Source: Fusobacterium_C necrophorum_A (GTDB taxonomy: Bacteria; Fusobacteriota; Fusobacteriia; Fusobacteriales; Fusobacteriaceae). Taken from it: DNA of 64,000 nucleotides. Of this stretch, positions 1-7,648 are shown one piece after another. Within the stretch, counting starts at the first letter, position 1; each line of letters begins with the position of its first letter. The notes under the pieces were generated by a model. The model was given only the letters and a program-made list of their open reading frames with translations. It was not told the DNA's origin and did no database searches. The position numbers and the translations under genes were made by a program. The stretch is from assembly GCF_004134945.1 (NCBI RefSeq), contig NZ_SBAP01000010.1:19524-83523 (forward strand), in the 5' to 3' direction.

Positions 1-24
1 TTTATAGATATGGCTCCGTTATCA

Positions 25-1125
25 TCAGTATTTTTTTAAAGCCTCCATATCCCGTTTTAAAGCTCTTATAACAGGAGAAAAACTTTTTTCAATCAATTCT
101 TCTTGGGATAAGGAAGCGGGTTCTATTTCATTTTTCGGTAAGTCAATGAAATGAGTGAAGTCAAGACTTATATATTGATGCCATGTTTTCGAGTCTTCTA
201 TATGACAAGGAAGGCTTCGTTGAAATACAATATTTTGTTCTTTATCATATAAAGTATAGCTACATAGATAGGAAAGCCGACTCTTTTTTCCGTAGACAAG
301 TTTTTGGTAAGGAACTCGAATTTCCTTATATGCTTTGATTATCTTTCCATTTTCCACTTTGTCATAAGGCTCTTTTATGGTTTTATATTCCGTAGTGCTT
401 GAAAAAGAAGGTTGACTTTGCAGAAATTGGTAATTATCGATTCTCACTTGGAATAATAAATGATAGTTTCCCGAATGGGAGATCGAAAAAAGCTTTTCTT
501 TTAACAGAGCATTTTCCAGTTTGGATTGTATTGAATTTTTAAAGTAAAAATCAAAAGCATTTAGAATGTCCACCTTTATATTCTTCTCTAAACCGAAATT
601 TGCCTGTTGTAATTTTTGAAATACTGCTATATCCGTTGGAAGAGCATAGTCACCGGCTTTCTTATAAATTAAATATTTATGAAGTCTGTTTTGATAGCCG
701 GTGGAAGGGAGTTGATCTCCGTATTCCACATAAGATGCCAGCAGTGATTTTCTGCTGTTTTCCAGTTCGTTTTTGTGGGCAACGATAAGAGGAAGTTTCT
801 CTTTTGTTGCTTGTGGAAGAGAAAAATAACTTTTATAAAGCTCATAATAATTTTCCTTATAATTTAGCATATCTCGTGGATTTTTTGCCAAATTTTGTTG
901 GATAACAGAAGCATAGTATTCTCTTCCCTTATTCCATGCAAGCTGATAATTTGTTAATACCTCCGGATCTAATTTTTCTGCCTGTTTATATAGATGCTTT
1001 TCCAAATAGGAGAGAGCAGCGATATGATTGTTGTTACCTGATGCTGTATTAGAATTACGAATATCAGAACTTACACAGGAAAATAACAACAAGGTGACAA
1101 GCAACAGGGACACTATTTTTTTCAT
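25..1125 (-). CDS. Putative lipoprotein of unknown function
   Basis: A 366-residue protein that I cannot assign to a family. The N-terminus (MKKIVSLLLVTLLLFSC) is a lipoprotein signal peptide with lipobox L-F-S-C and Cys17 as the lipidated residue, so it should be anchored in the inner or outer membrane. The rest is polar, rich in Lys, Glu and Tyr, with no further membrane segment. The reading frame is open upstream to 1230, but the ATG at 1125 was chosen because a strong ribosome binding site (AAGGAGGAGA on the minus strand, 1131-1140) sits just before it and because the signal peptide starts there. It is transcribed divergently from the next gene. Confidence 0.8.
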   Translation of the reverse strand: MKKIVSLLLVTLLLFSCVSSDIRNSNTASGNNNHIAALSYLEKHLYKQAEKLDPEVLTNYQLAWNKGREYYASVIQQNLAKNPRDMLNYKENYYELYKSYFSLPQATKEKLPLIVAHKNELENSRKSLLASYVEYGDQLPSTGYQNRLHKYLIYKKAGDYALPTDIAVFQKLQQANFGLEKNIKVDILNAFDFYFKNSIQSKLENALLKEKLFSISHSGNYHLLFQVRIDNYQFLQSQPSFSSTTEYKTIKEPYDKVENGKIIKAYKEIRVPYQKLVYGKKSRLSYLCSYTLYDKEQNIVFQRSLPCHIEDSKTWHQYISLDFTHFIDLPKNEIEPASLSQEELIEKSFSPVIRALKRDMEALKKY

Positions 1126-1163
1126 AGTTATCTCCTCCTTAATTATTATACTATAGTTAAAGT

Positions 1164-1192
1164 ATTGTACCATACTTTTCAGAAGCTGTGAA
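1164..1192 (-). promoter_or_regulatory. Predicted promoter of the lipoprotein gene
   Basis: On the minus strand, TTCACA (1187-1192) and TACAAT (1164-1169) are separated by 17 bases. A second -10-like TATAAT lies at 1145-1150 but would leave almost no leader before the ribosome binding site. Confidence 0.5.
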
Positions 1193-1223
1193 CTACTTAT
1201 GAAAAAGTATTCGCGAAAAAGAA

Positions 1224-1252
1224 TTGACAAACAGGGGAAATATTTCTACAAT
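1224..1252 (+). promoter_or_regulatory. Predicted sigma-70 promoter of the papain-fold-like gene
   Basis: TTGACA (1224-1229), a 17-base spacer, and TACAAT (1247-1252). It would start transcription about 35 bases before the ATG at 1294 and is divergent from the lipoprotein promoter. Confidence 0.7.
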
Positions 1253-1293
1253 GAGGAGAGTATTCTACAGAATCTTAGGCGGGGGAAAAGGGT

Positions 1294-1899
1294 ATGAAAA
1301 AAGAGTTGGAGTATTTTTATATAGAGGATTCTTATGGAGGGAATCAGGAATGGTTTACGGATTTTATGATGAATCGGGGAGGTTGCGGAGCTTTGACAGC
1401 TTGCGATACCTGTCTATACCTGCATTTACATCAAGGGAAAAAACATCTCTATCCCTTTCAGGAAGAAGAATTGAAGAAGGAGCAGTATATTCAATTTGGA
1501 GAACTGATGAAACCCTATCTATCTCCTCGGAAACGGGGAATTGATACTTTGGATTTATTTATGGATGGATTTCGAAATTATTTACGGGATATTCAAGATG
1601 AAGAGATTTTGATGAAGGGATTTTCCGGAATTCACGAGATGAAAGAGGCCAAAGAAAAGGTAAGAGAACAAATGGAGAAAGGATTTCCGATTCCCTATTT
1701 AAATTTATTACATCAAAATCCAATCTTTGAGGAATATGAATGGCATTGGTTTCTATTGACAGGCTATGAGGAGAAGGAAGAGAAATTTTTGGTGAAGGCA
1801 GTCACCTATGGGAAGTCGGAATGGCTGGATTTTGAGGAGCTGTGGAACAGCGGTCACGATGAAAAAGGAGGAATGGTTCTGCTTACTTTCAGAAAATGA
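1294..1899 (+). CDS. Conserved hypothetical protein, papain-like cysteine-peptidase fold suspected
   Basis: 201 residues, no signal peptide, so probably cytosolic. The N-terminal part carries NRGGCGALTA with Cys31, and a His at about residue 151 lies in EWHWFLLTGYE, followed by a strand-like segment with aromatic and acidic residues. This Cys-then-His order, with the Cys after a Gly-Gly and the His starting a hydrophobic strand, resembles C39-like or papain-like cysteine peptidases. The catalytic assignment is inference; it could equally be an inactive relative. The gene has its own promoter and no obvious partner. About 280 bases follow before ahpC, in which I see only the ahpC promoter and operator region. 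Confidence 0.65.
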   Translation: MKKELEYFYIEDSYGGNQEWFTDFMMNRGGCGALTACDTCLYLHLHQGKKHLYPFQEEELKKEQYIQFGELMKPYLSPRKRGIDTLDLFMDGFRNYLRDIQDEEILMKGFSGIHEMKEAKEKVREQMEKGFPIPYLNLLHQNPIFEEYEWHWFLLTGYEEKEEKFLVKAVTYGKSEWLDFEELWNSGHDEKGGMVLLTFRK

Positions 1900-2092
1900 G
1901 AAAAAAGACCATCTCAAAGAGAGGAGCTTATCCGTAATTTTTGAAGATAAGACGGGAGCTAAGCTTCTAAGAAGATATGGAGATAGTCCCTTTTACATAT
2001 GAGAAATGGAGATCAGGAAAGAAAAAAACAAAAAAAATTCCTTAAAAATCAAAGAGTTTTTTATTTTTTTACTAAAAAGATAAAAATTTTAC

Positions 2093-2121
2093 TTGACATA
2101 TTTAGTAAGTTATTGTATTAT
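2093..2121 (+). promoter_or_regulatory. Predicted ahpC promoter
   Basis: TTGACA (2093-2098), 17-base spacer, TATTAT (2116-2121). An inverted repeat of ttactaaa (2069-2076) and tttagtaa (2101-2108) brackets the -35 box. Confidence 0.75.
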
Positions 2122-2123
2122 AT

Positions 2124-2142
2124 ATTTGTAAAGATTACAAAT
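2124..2142. promoter_or_regulatory. Palindromic putative operator at the ahpC start site
   Basis: A 19-base perfect inverted repeat (8-base arms ATTTGTAA/TTACAAAT around AGA) lies directly after the -10 box, overlapping the expected transcription start. That position suits a repressor site. A PerR/Fur-type peroxide regulator is plausible because of the downstream gene, but the site is not a textbook PerR box. Confidence 0.45.
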
Positions 2143-2181
2143 TAGTTAAAAATATAAATTTAAAAAATTGGAGGTAATACT

Positions 2182-2742
2182 ATGTCATTAATTGGAAAAA
2201 AAGTATCAGAATTTAAAGTACAAGCTTATCATAATGGAGAATTTAAAGAAGTATCAAATAAGGATTTTGAAGGAAAATGGGCGGCTTTTGTTTTCTATCC
2301 AGCGGATTTTACTTTCGTATGTCCTACAGAATTGGCAGATTTAGCAGATCACTATGCAGAATTCCAAAAAGAAGGATGTGAAGTATATTCCGTTTCTTGT
2401 GACACTCATTTCGTACATAAAGCGTGGCACGATACTTCAGACAGTATTAAAAAAATTCAATACCCTATGTTAGCGGATCCTACCGGAAAATTGGCAAGAG
2501 ATTTTGAAGTGATGATTGAGGAAGAAGGATTGGCATTAAGAGGAAGTTTTATTGTAAATCCACAAGGAGAAATCAAAGCTTATGAAGTTCATGACAATGG
2601 AATTGGAAGAGAAGCTTCTGAATTATTAAGAAAATTGAGAGCGGCTAAATTTGTAGCGGAACATGGAGAAGTTTGTCCGGCAAAATGGCAACCTGGAAGC
2701 GAAACAATCAAACCTTCTATTGATTTAGTAGGAAAACTTTAA
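2182..2742 (+). CDS. ahpC: Alkyl hydroperoxide reductase subunit C (typical 2-Cys peroxiredoxin)
   Basis: 186 residues, the usual AhpC length. It reduces H2O2 and organic peroxides in the cytosol. The peroxidatic Cys47 is in FTFVCPTELADL and the resolving Cys165 in GEVCPAKW, matching the spacing of typical 2-Cys AhpC proteins. The ribosome binding site GGAGGT precedes the ATG. The neighbour downstream (2822) is its presumed reductase. A hairpin with T-run between the two genes would attenuate read-through so that AhpC is made in excess. The palindrome over the start site suggests peroxide-responsive control. Confidence 0.95.
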   Translation: MSLIGKKVSEFKVQAYHNGEFKEVSNKDFEGKWAAFVFYPADFTFVCPTELADLADHYAEFQKEGCEVYSVSCDTHFVHKAWHDTSDSIKKIQYPMLADPTGKLARDFEVMIEEEGLALRGSFIVNPQGEIKAYEVHDNGIGREASELLRKLRAAKFVAEHGEVCPAKWQPGSETIKPSIDLVGKL

Positions 2743-2769
2743 TAAGCACTTAGAGCCATAAGAATAGAA

Positions 2770-2792
2770 AGGCACCTTTTGGTGCCTTTTTT
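2770..2792 (+). terminator. Rho-independent terminator between ahpC and the reductase gene
   Basis: Seven-base stem aggcacc/ggtgcct with a tttt loop, followed by a run of T. Partial read-through is likely because no clear separate promoter for the next gene is visible in the 30 bases after it. Confidence 0.8.
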
Positions 2793-2821
2793 CAAAATTA
2801 AGACCTTAGGAGGAGGAATGA

Positions 2822-4468
2822 ATGGAAAGAATTTATGATGTCATTATTATTGGTGGAGGACCCGCAGGATTGTCTGCCGGAATCTATGCAGGAAGAGCAA
2901 AGTTGGACGTATTATTATTAGAAAAGGCAGTTCCGGGAGGACAAATTCGAATTACAGATGAAGTTGTAAATTATCCGGGAATTCTTGAAACTACAGGGGC
3001 AGGATTTGGAGAAAAGGCAGCAGAACAGGCGAAAAAATTTGGGGTACAATTTTCGACGGAAGAAGTGATCGGAATGGATTTTTCCGGTAAAATTAAAACA
3101 ATCAAAACAACTTCCGGGGAATATAAAACTTTAGCAGTGGTCATTGCAACGGGAGCTTCTCCGAGAAAGTTGGGATTCCCGGGAGAATTGGAATATGGAG
3201 GAAGAGGAGTTGCTTACTGTGCAACCTGTGATGGAGAATTTTTTACAGGTTTACCGGTTTTCGTTGTTGGAGCAGGGTTTGCAGCAGCGGAAGAAGCGAT
3301 GTTTTTAACAAAATATGCAAGTAAGGTAACGGTTATTGCCAGAGAACCTGATTTTACCTGTGCAAAATCCATTGGAGATAAGGTAAAGGCCCATCCGAAG
3401 ATTGAAGTAAAATTTCATACGGAATTGCTGGAAGCGACCGGAGATAGCCAACTTCGACATGCAAAGTTTAAGAATAACCAAACAGGAGAAATTACAGAAT
3501 ATCATGCGGCGGACGGAGATACTTTCGGAATATTCGTATTCGTGGGTTATGCCCCGGAAACACAACTTTTCAAAGGAGTGATTGATTTGGATCCGGCAGG
3601 TTTCATTCCTACCGATGAAGATTTGATGACGAATGTGGAAGGAGTGTATGCGGCAGGAGATATTCGACCGAAAAAATTACGACAAGTGGTAACAGCGGTT
3701 GCCGATGGAGCGATTGCCGCAACCAATATTGAAAGATATGTCCAAGAATTACGGGAAGAACTGGGAATCGTAAAAGAAGAAAAAGAGGAAGAAAAAAGAG
3801 AAAACTCCCCTTCCGACTCTCGTGTACTGGATGAAGGGATTATGCAACAAATTCAAGGATTGGCAGAAAGATTTGAAAAATCGGTGCAATTGGTTGTTAT
3901 CCAAGACCCTGAAAAGCCTGAAAAATCAGCGGAAATGTTAAGTTTGGTCAAGGAAATCGCCTCCGCTTCGGAGAAAATTCAAGTACAACAATATCAAAAA
4001 GGAGAAAATCCGGAAATGGAAGCCAAAATTCAAGCGAATTTCTTACCGGTTGTTGCCTTTTTGAATGATAAGGGAGAATATGCAAGAATTAAGTATGCGG
4101 TGGTTCCCGGCGGGCATGAGTTGACCTCTTTCCTATTGGCTCTTTATAATGTAGCGGGACCGGGGCAAGCTGTCAATGAGGAAATTACAAAAAAATCCGC
4201 TCAAATTGAAGAGGGAGTGAACTTGAAAATTGGAGTTTCCTTGACATGTACGAAATGCCCGGAAACTGTCCAATCGGCTCAAAGAATTGCGATAGAAAAT
4301 CCGAATGTGGATATTGAAGTCGTAGACGTCTTCGGTTTCCAAGATTTTAAGAAAAAGTATGACATTATGAGTGTACCGGCTGTGGTCATGAATGATAAAG
4401 ACTTGTTCTTTGGACAAAAAGATATTCCCGCTTTGTTGGATGATATTTTTGAAAAGTTGGAGAAATAA
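2822..4468 (+). CDS. AhpF-like NAD(P)H:peroxiredoxin reductase with C-terminal thioredoxin-fold part
   Basis: 548 residues. Residues 1 to about 310 are a thioredoxin-reductase-like flavoprotein: FAD motif GGGPAGLSAG near the start, redox pair C133-A-T-C136 (CATCDGEFF), and a second FAD motif ending in AGDIRP. After an acidic linker (about 320-335) comes a region resembling the tandem thioredoxin-fold domain of AhpF, with the redox pair C476-T-K-C479 (TCTKCPETVQ). In classical AhpF this domain is at the N-terminus; here the order is swapped, as known for the AhpF-homologue family found beside single ahpC genes. It should carry electrons from NAD(P)H through FAD and the two CxxC pairs to AhpC. 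The ATG at 2822 has an AGGAGGAGGA site. Confidence 0.88.
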   Translation: MERIYDVIIIGGGPAGLSAGIYAGRAKLDVLLLEKAVPGGQIRITDEVVNYPGILETTGAGFGEKAAEQAKKFGVQFSTEEVIGMDFSGKIKTIKTTSGEYKTLAVVIATGASPRKLGFPGELEYGGRGVAYCATCDGEFFTGLPVFVVGAGFAAAEEAMFLTKYASKVTVIAREPDFTCAKSIGDKVKAHPKIEVKFHTELLEATGDSQLRHAKFKNNQTGEITEYHAADGDTFGIFVFVGYAPETQLFKGVIDLDPAGFIPTDEDLMTNVEGVYAAGDIRPKKLRQVVTAVADGAIAATNIERYVQELREELGIVKEEKEEEKRENSPSDSRVLDEGIMQQIQGLAERFEKSVQLVVIQDPEKPEKSAEMLSLVKEIASASEKIQVQQYQKGENPEMEAKIQANFLPVVAFLNDKGEYARIKYAVVPGGHELTSFLLALYNVAGPGQAVNEEITKKSAQIEEGVNLKIGVSLTCTKCPETVQSAQRIAIENPNVDIEVVDVFGFQDFKKKYDIMSVPAVVMNDKDLFFGQKDIPALLDDIFEKLEK

Positions 4469-4484
4469 TTGAATAAAGAAAAGA

Positions 4485-4520
4485 GGCTCTTTGTCAACAA
4501 AGTTGATAAAGAGCCTTTTT
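4485..4520 (+). terminator. Rho-independent terminator after the AhpF-like gene
   Basis: 14-base stem (ggctctttgtcaac with gttgataaagagcc), loop aaa, then TTTTT. Confidence 0.85.
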
Positions 4521-4701
4521 ATTGAAAATGCCGTAATATCCTCCCTCCTCTTTCCGGAGTACGTCTTACTACAATAAATGTTCTTTTGTCAATAAAAATT
4601 TTCATAGGAAACTTTTAACTCATATCTTATAATTACAAGGAAGAAGAAAATTTCATGGGCTCAACTTTTTTTGAAAAAGAAAAATGGAATAGAAAAAATT
4701 A

Positions 4702-4710
4702 TGCTATAAT
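4702..4710 (+). promoter_or_regulatory. Extended -10 promoter for the rluD operon
   Basis: TGC-TATAAT (4702-4710) 32 bases before the rluD ATG, with no good -35 box. A second TATAAT at 4628-4633 is further upstream. Nothing else is seen in the roughly 180-base gap before it. Confidence 0.5.
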
Positions 4711-4742
4711 GAAAATAAAGAATAGAATATGAGGAAGAGAAA

Positions 4743-5699
4743 ATGAGACCAATAATAGAAAGCTATCAATATCAGGCACAGGAAACAGATCAGGGAAAAC
4801 GATTGGATTTGTTTTTAAAGGAGCAATTACCGGAAGCTACGAGGAGTTATTTAGAAAAGTTGATTACAGAGGGCTATGTCAAATGCGATGCAAAAGTCAT
4901 TACAAAAAATGGAAAAAAATTAAAGGGAAAAGAAGAAATTCAAGTGTTCATTCCTGAAGAAGAGGAGATGAAGGTGGAAGCGGAGAAACTTCCCTTGGAT
5001 ATTGTGTATGAAGATGAGTATTTGTTGGTGATAAATAAGCCGGCAAATATGGTGGTTCATCCCGCTTTAGGAAATTATACAGGAACTTTGGTAAATGCAC
5101 TATTGTACTATTGCAAAGAAACTCTATCCGATGTCAACGGAACGGTTCGCCCCGGCATTGTGCATCGCTTGGATAAGGATACGACAGGACTTATCGTGGT
5201 TGCAAAAAACAATCAAATTCATCATCACTTAGCTTTGATGTTTCAGGAAAAAACGATTCATAAAACGTATTTGGCGATTGTGAAAGGAAGATTCTCCGAA
5301 GAAAAAAAAGAGGGAGATTTAGAAACCTGGATTGCCAGAGATAGGAAGGATAGGAAGAAAATGGCAGTGAGCCAAAATTATGGGAAAAAAGCTGTCAGTC
5401 ATTACAAAGTACTTTTGAATGGAGAGAAACACAGCTTGGTTGAGGTAAACATTAAAACGGGAAGAACACATCAAATTCGAGTTCATATGAAATATTTAAA
5501 CCATCCTATTTTGGGAGATGCTATGTATGGACAACAGGATTTACGATGTTCCAGACAGATGCTCCATGCCTACCGTTTGGAGTTTGTTCATCCCGTGACA
5601 AAAGAAAAAATGTGTTTCGAAGGAAAACTGCCGGAAGATTTTATAGAGGCGGGAAAGAGGGTTTTTGATGGAAAAGATATTCACACAGTCCTTGTATGA
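4743..5699 (+). CDS. rluD: RluD/RluA-family 23S rRNA pseudouridine synthase
   Basis: 318 residues. An S4 RNA-binding domain (about residues 15-75, RLDLFLKEQLPEATRSYLEKLI) precedes the RluA-type catalytic domain. The catalytic aspartate is Asp144 in HRLDKDTTGL, and the later KTGRTHQIRVHM motif is typical. By family it isomerises uridines in large-subunit rRNA; the RluD versus RluC-type specificity cannot be told from sequence alone. It starts an operon whose next gene, rnhB, begins 32 bases before this stop codon, implying translational coupling. Confidence 0.88.
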   Translation: MRPIIESYQYQAQETDQGKRLDLFLKEQLPEATRSYLEKLITEGYVKCDAKVITKNGKKLKGKEEIQVFIPEEEEMKVEAEKLPLDIVYEDEYLLVINKPANMVVHPALGNYTGTLVNALLYYCKETLSDVNGTVRPGIVHRLDKDTTGLIVVAKNNQIHHHLALMFQEKTIHKTYLAIVKGRFSEEKKEGDLETWIARDRKDRKKMAVSQNYGKKAVSHYKVLLNGEKHSLVEVNIKTGRTHQIRVHMKYLNHPILGDAMYGQQDLRCSRQMLHAYRLEFVHPVTKEKMCFEGKLPEDFIEAGKRVFDGKDIHTVLV

Positions 5700-6297
5700 G
5701 TTTGACCTTGCAAAAGGAGAAAAAATTATAGGAGTGGACGAAGCGGGAAGAGGACCTTTGGCGGGACCTGTGGTAGCGGCAGCGAGTCTTCTGAAAAAAT
5801 ACGATACTTCTTTGGAAGAGATTCAAGATTCCAAGAAATTGACGGAGAAAAAAAGAGAAGCCTTGTTTTCTATGATTCCGAACTATTTTTATGTGGGAAT
5901 TGGGAGGGCAAGTGTGGAGGAGATTGAAGCATATAATATCTTAAATGCGACTTTTTTGGCAATGAGAAGAGCGATTGCTCAGTTAGAGGAACAAATTTCC
6001 ATAGAGGATGCTATCATTTTAGTGGACGGGAATTTTAAAATACGGGAATGCAAAAAAAAGCAGGAAGCGATTATAAAAGGGGATGCGAAGAGTCTTTCCA
6101 TAGCAGCTGCTTCCATTATGGCAAAGGTAACAAGAGATCATGAATTGTTGGAGCTTGCAAAGCAATATCCTGAATATCATTTTGAAAAACATAAGGGTTA
6201 TGGGACAAAGATGCATCGAGAGCAAATACTGACATTGGGAGCCATTCCCGGAGTGCATCGAAACAGTTTCTTGGTCAAAATATTGCAGAAGAAATAG
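5668..6297 (+). CDS. rnhB: Ribonuclease HII
   Basis: 209 residues. It cleaves RNA in RNA/DNA hybrids and removes misincorporated ribonucleotides. The signature IIGVDEAGRGPLAGPV contains the metal ligands Asp24 and Glu25; a further Asp is in ILVDGNF and the conserved AAASIMAKVTRD block follows. The frame is also open at a TTG three bases earlier, but the ATG at 5668 is preferred, with GAAAGAGGG upstream. It overlaps the end of rluD by 32 bases. Confidence 0.94.
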   Translation: MEKIFTQSLYEFDLAKGEKIIGVDEAGRGPLAGPVVAAASLLKKYDTSLEEIQDSKKLTEKKREALFSMIPNYFYVGIGRASVEEIEAYNILNATFLAMRRAIAQLEEQISIEDAIILVDGNFKIRECKKKQEAIIKGDAKSLSIAAASIMAKVTRDHELLELAKQYPEYHFEKHKGYGTKMHREQILTLGAIPGVHRNSFLVKILQKK

Positions 6298-6314
6298 AAA
6301 GGAAAACAGGAAAA

Positions 6315-6686
6315 ATGCAAAATAATCGCAAAAAAGGAAACGAATATGAAGAGAGAGCGGTTAGTCTTTTGCAAGAGAAAGCGTATCATATTTTAGCCAG
6401 AAATTTTAGAACTTCTATCGGAGAAATTGATGTGATTGCTGAAAAAGATGATGTTTTGGTATTTGTGGAAGTCAAATATCGAAAAAATAGAAAGTTCGGT
6501 TATGGAAAAGAAGCTGTCAATTCTCAGAAATTATTGAGAATTTTTCGAGTGGCGGAATACTATAGGAGTCATTGTACAAAACCATATCAAAAAATGAGAA
6601 TCGATGTGATTCATTTTTTAGGAGATACTTATTTTTGGGATCAAGATGTCGCATGGGGTGATGAAATTGGATGTGAAATGTTCTAA
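6315..6686 (+). CDS. YraN-family (UPF0102) putative endonuclease
   Basis: 123 residues. The sequence shows the family core: KGNEYEERAVSLLQEKAYHILARNFR, then GEIDVIAEKDDVLVFVEVKYRKN with the Asp and the Glu-x-Lys of a PD-(D/E)XK nuclease fold. The family is related to archaeal Holliday-junction resolvases, but the physiological substrate is unknown. It is commonly next to rnhB, as here. Its 3' end overlaps the next small gene. Confidence 0.88.
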   Translation: MQNNRKKGNEYEERAVSLLQEKAYHILARNFRTSIGEIDVIAEKDDVLVFVEVKYRKNRKFGYGKEAVNSQKLLRIFRVAEYYRSHCTKPYQKMRIDVIHFLGDTYFWDQDVAWGDEIGCEMF

Positions 6687-6870
6687 GTGCGGAAGCAAAG
6701 CCTATGAAGTCAGAAATGTTATACTACCTGAAAAAAAACAGGGGATGAAATTGGAATTAAATCTTTATTATGTGAAAACTTGCCTGGATTGTGGCTATAG
6801 TGAGTTTTATTTAGCAAAGGTTGTGGATAAAGATGAGAAAGCGGTTCCTGTTCCTAAAGCGGAGTATTAG
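6661..6870 (+). CDS. Small zinc-ribbon protein
   Basis: 69 residues if translation starts at the ATG at 6661, which has GGGGTG just before it (the frame is open to 6646). Four cysteines form two knuckles, C7-S-K-C10 and C41-L-D-C44, the pattern of a nucleic-acid-binding-type zinc ribbon. It overlaps yraN by 26 bases and comF by 38 bases, so all three are likely translated together. Function unknown. Confidence 0.72.
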   Translation: MKLDVKCSKCGSKAYEVRNVILPEKKQGMKLELNLYYVKTCLDCGYSEFYLAKVVDKDEKAVPVPKAEY

Positions 6871-7501
6871 AAACTTATTTTTTGTAGATTCCTGTTGCTT
6901 GTGTGAGAAAGGGTTAAGTATGGGGGAGCTTCTTTTTTGTGAGCACTGCTTTCAAATTTGGAAACAAAAATCTTTGCTGCGATATCACGAGGGGTACTAC
7001 TATGTTCATCTCTATCGGGAACCGATACGTTCTTGGATACATGAATATAAATTTCAAGGAAGAAGAGATTTTGGAAAAATTTTTGCAAAGTGGATAAAAG
7101 AAGCTTTTTGGGAATGTTGCCGACAACATGAGATTGAAGTCGTCATTCCGGTTCCTATTCATGAAGAAAGAAGATTGGAGAGAGGATTCAATCAAACGGA
7201 AGAAATCTTGAGTTATTTAGGTGTTTCTTATTGCAGAATGGAACGACGAAAGAATACGGAAGCTCTATATCAGTATTCCGGTAGCGAAGACAGACAGGAG
7301 AAAATGAAAGAAGCTTTCACTTGTCCCTTTTCTCTGGAGGGAAAAAATGTGTTACTTTTTGATGATATTGTAACGACGGGAACGACAATGTCGGAGATGA
7401 AAAAAGCTATTTGGAAAAAAGGGAAGCCAAATAAAATTGTAATATTTGCATTCAGTTTATCGGAAAGAGTAAAAATAGAGCAAAAGAATCGTGGAAAATA
7501 A
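6833..7501 (+). CDS. comF: ComF-family phosphoribosyltransferase-like protein
   Basis: 222 residues from the ATG at 6833 (a TTG start at 6821 is also in frame). The N-terminus has cysteine pairs (CCLC and CEHC) that form the zinc-finger-like part of ComF proteins. The C-terminal half is a type I phosphoribosyltransferase fold with the PRPP loop VLLFDDIVTTGTT. In competent bacteria ComF takes part in DNA uptake at the cytosolic face; its role here is inferred from the family only. It lies at the end of the rluD-rnhB-yraN-zinc-ribbon run. Confidence 0.85.
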   Translation: MRKRFLFLKRSIRNLFFVDSCCLCEKGLSMGELLFCEHCFQIWKQKSLLRYHEGYYYVHLYREPIRSWIHEYKFQGRRDFGKIFAKWIKEAFWECCRQHEIEVVIPVPIHEERRLERGFNQTEEILSYLGVSYCRMERRKNTEALYQYSGSEDRQEKMKEAFTCPFSLEGKNVLLFDDIVTTGTTMSEMKKAIWKKGKPNKIVIFAFSLSERVKIEQKNRGK

Positions 7502-7513
7502 TCATGGAAATAT

Positions 7514-7542
7514 TTGAAAAAGAAAAATCTCTATGCTATGAT
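7514..7542 (+). promoter_or_regulatory. Predicted promoter of tpiA-gpmI
   Basis: TTGAAA (7514-7519), 17-base spacer, TATGAT (7537-7542). The leader to the tpiA ATG is about 100 bases and contains two purine-rich Shine-Dalgarno-like tracts (7599-7605 and 7624-7630). Confidence 0.55.
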
Positions 7543-7648
7543 AAGGCAATCGAAAGTACATAGGACAGAATTACTGTTGCGTGATAAAAAATAATAAAAA
7601 GGAGGTTGTGTGATAAACGTAAGAAAGGAGTTATCATACAAGATAAAA

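Noticed and set aside
1224..1544. 106-codon frame starting at the TTGACA
   Set aside because: It overlaps the better-supported 1294-1899 gene in another frame, its start is the -35 box itself, and the translation has no domain-like features.
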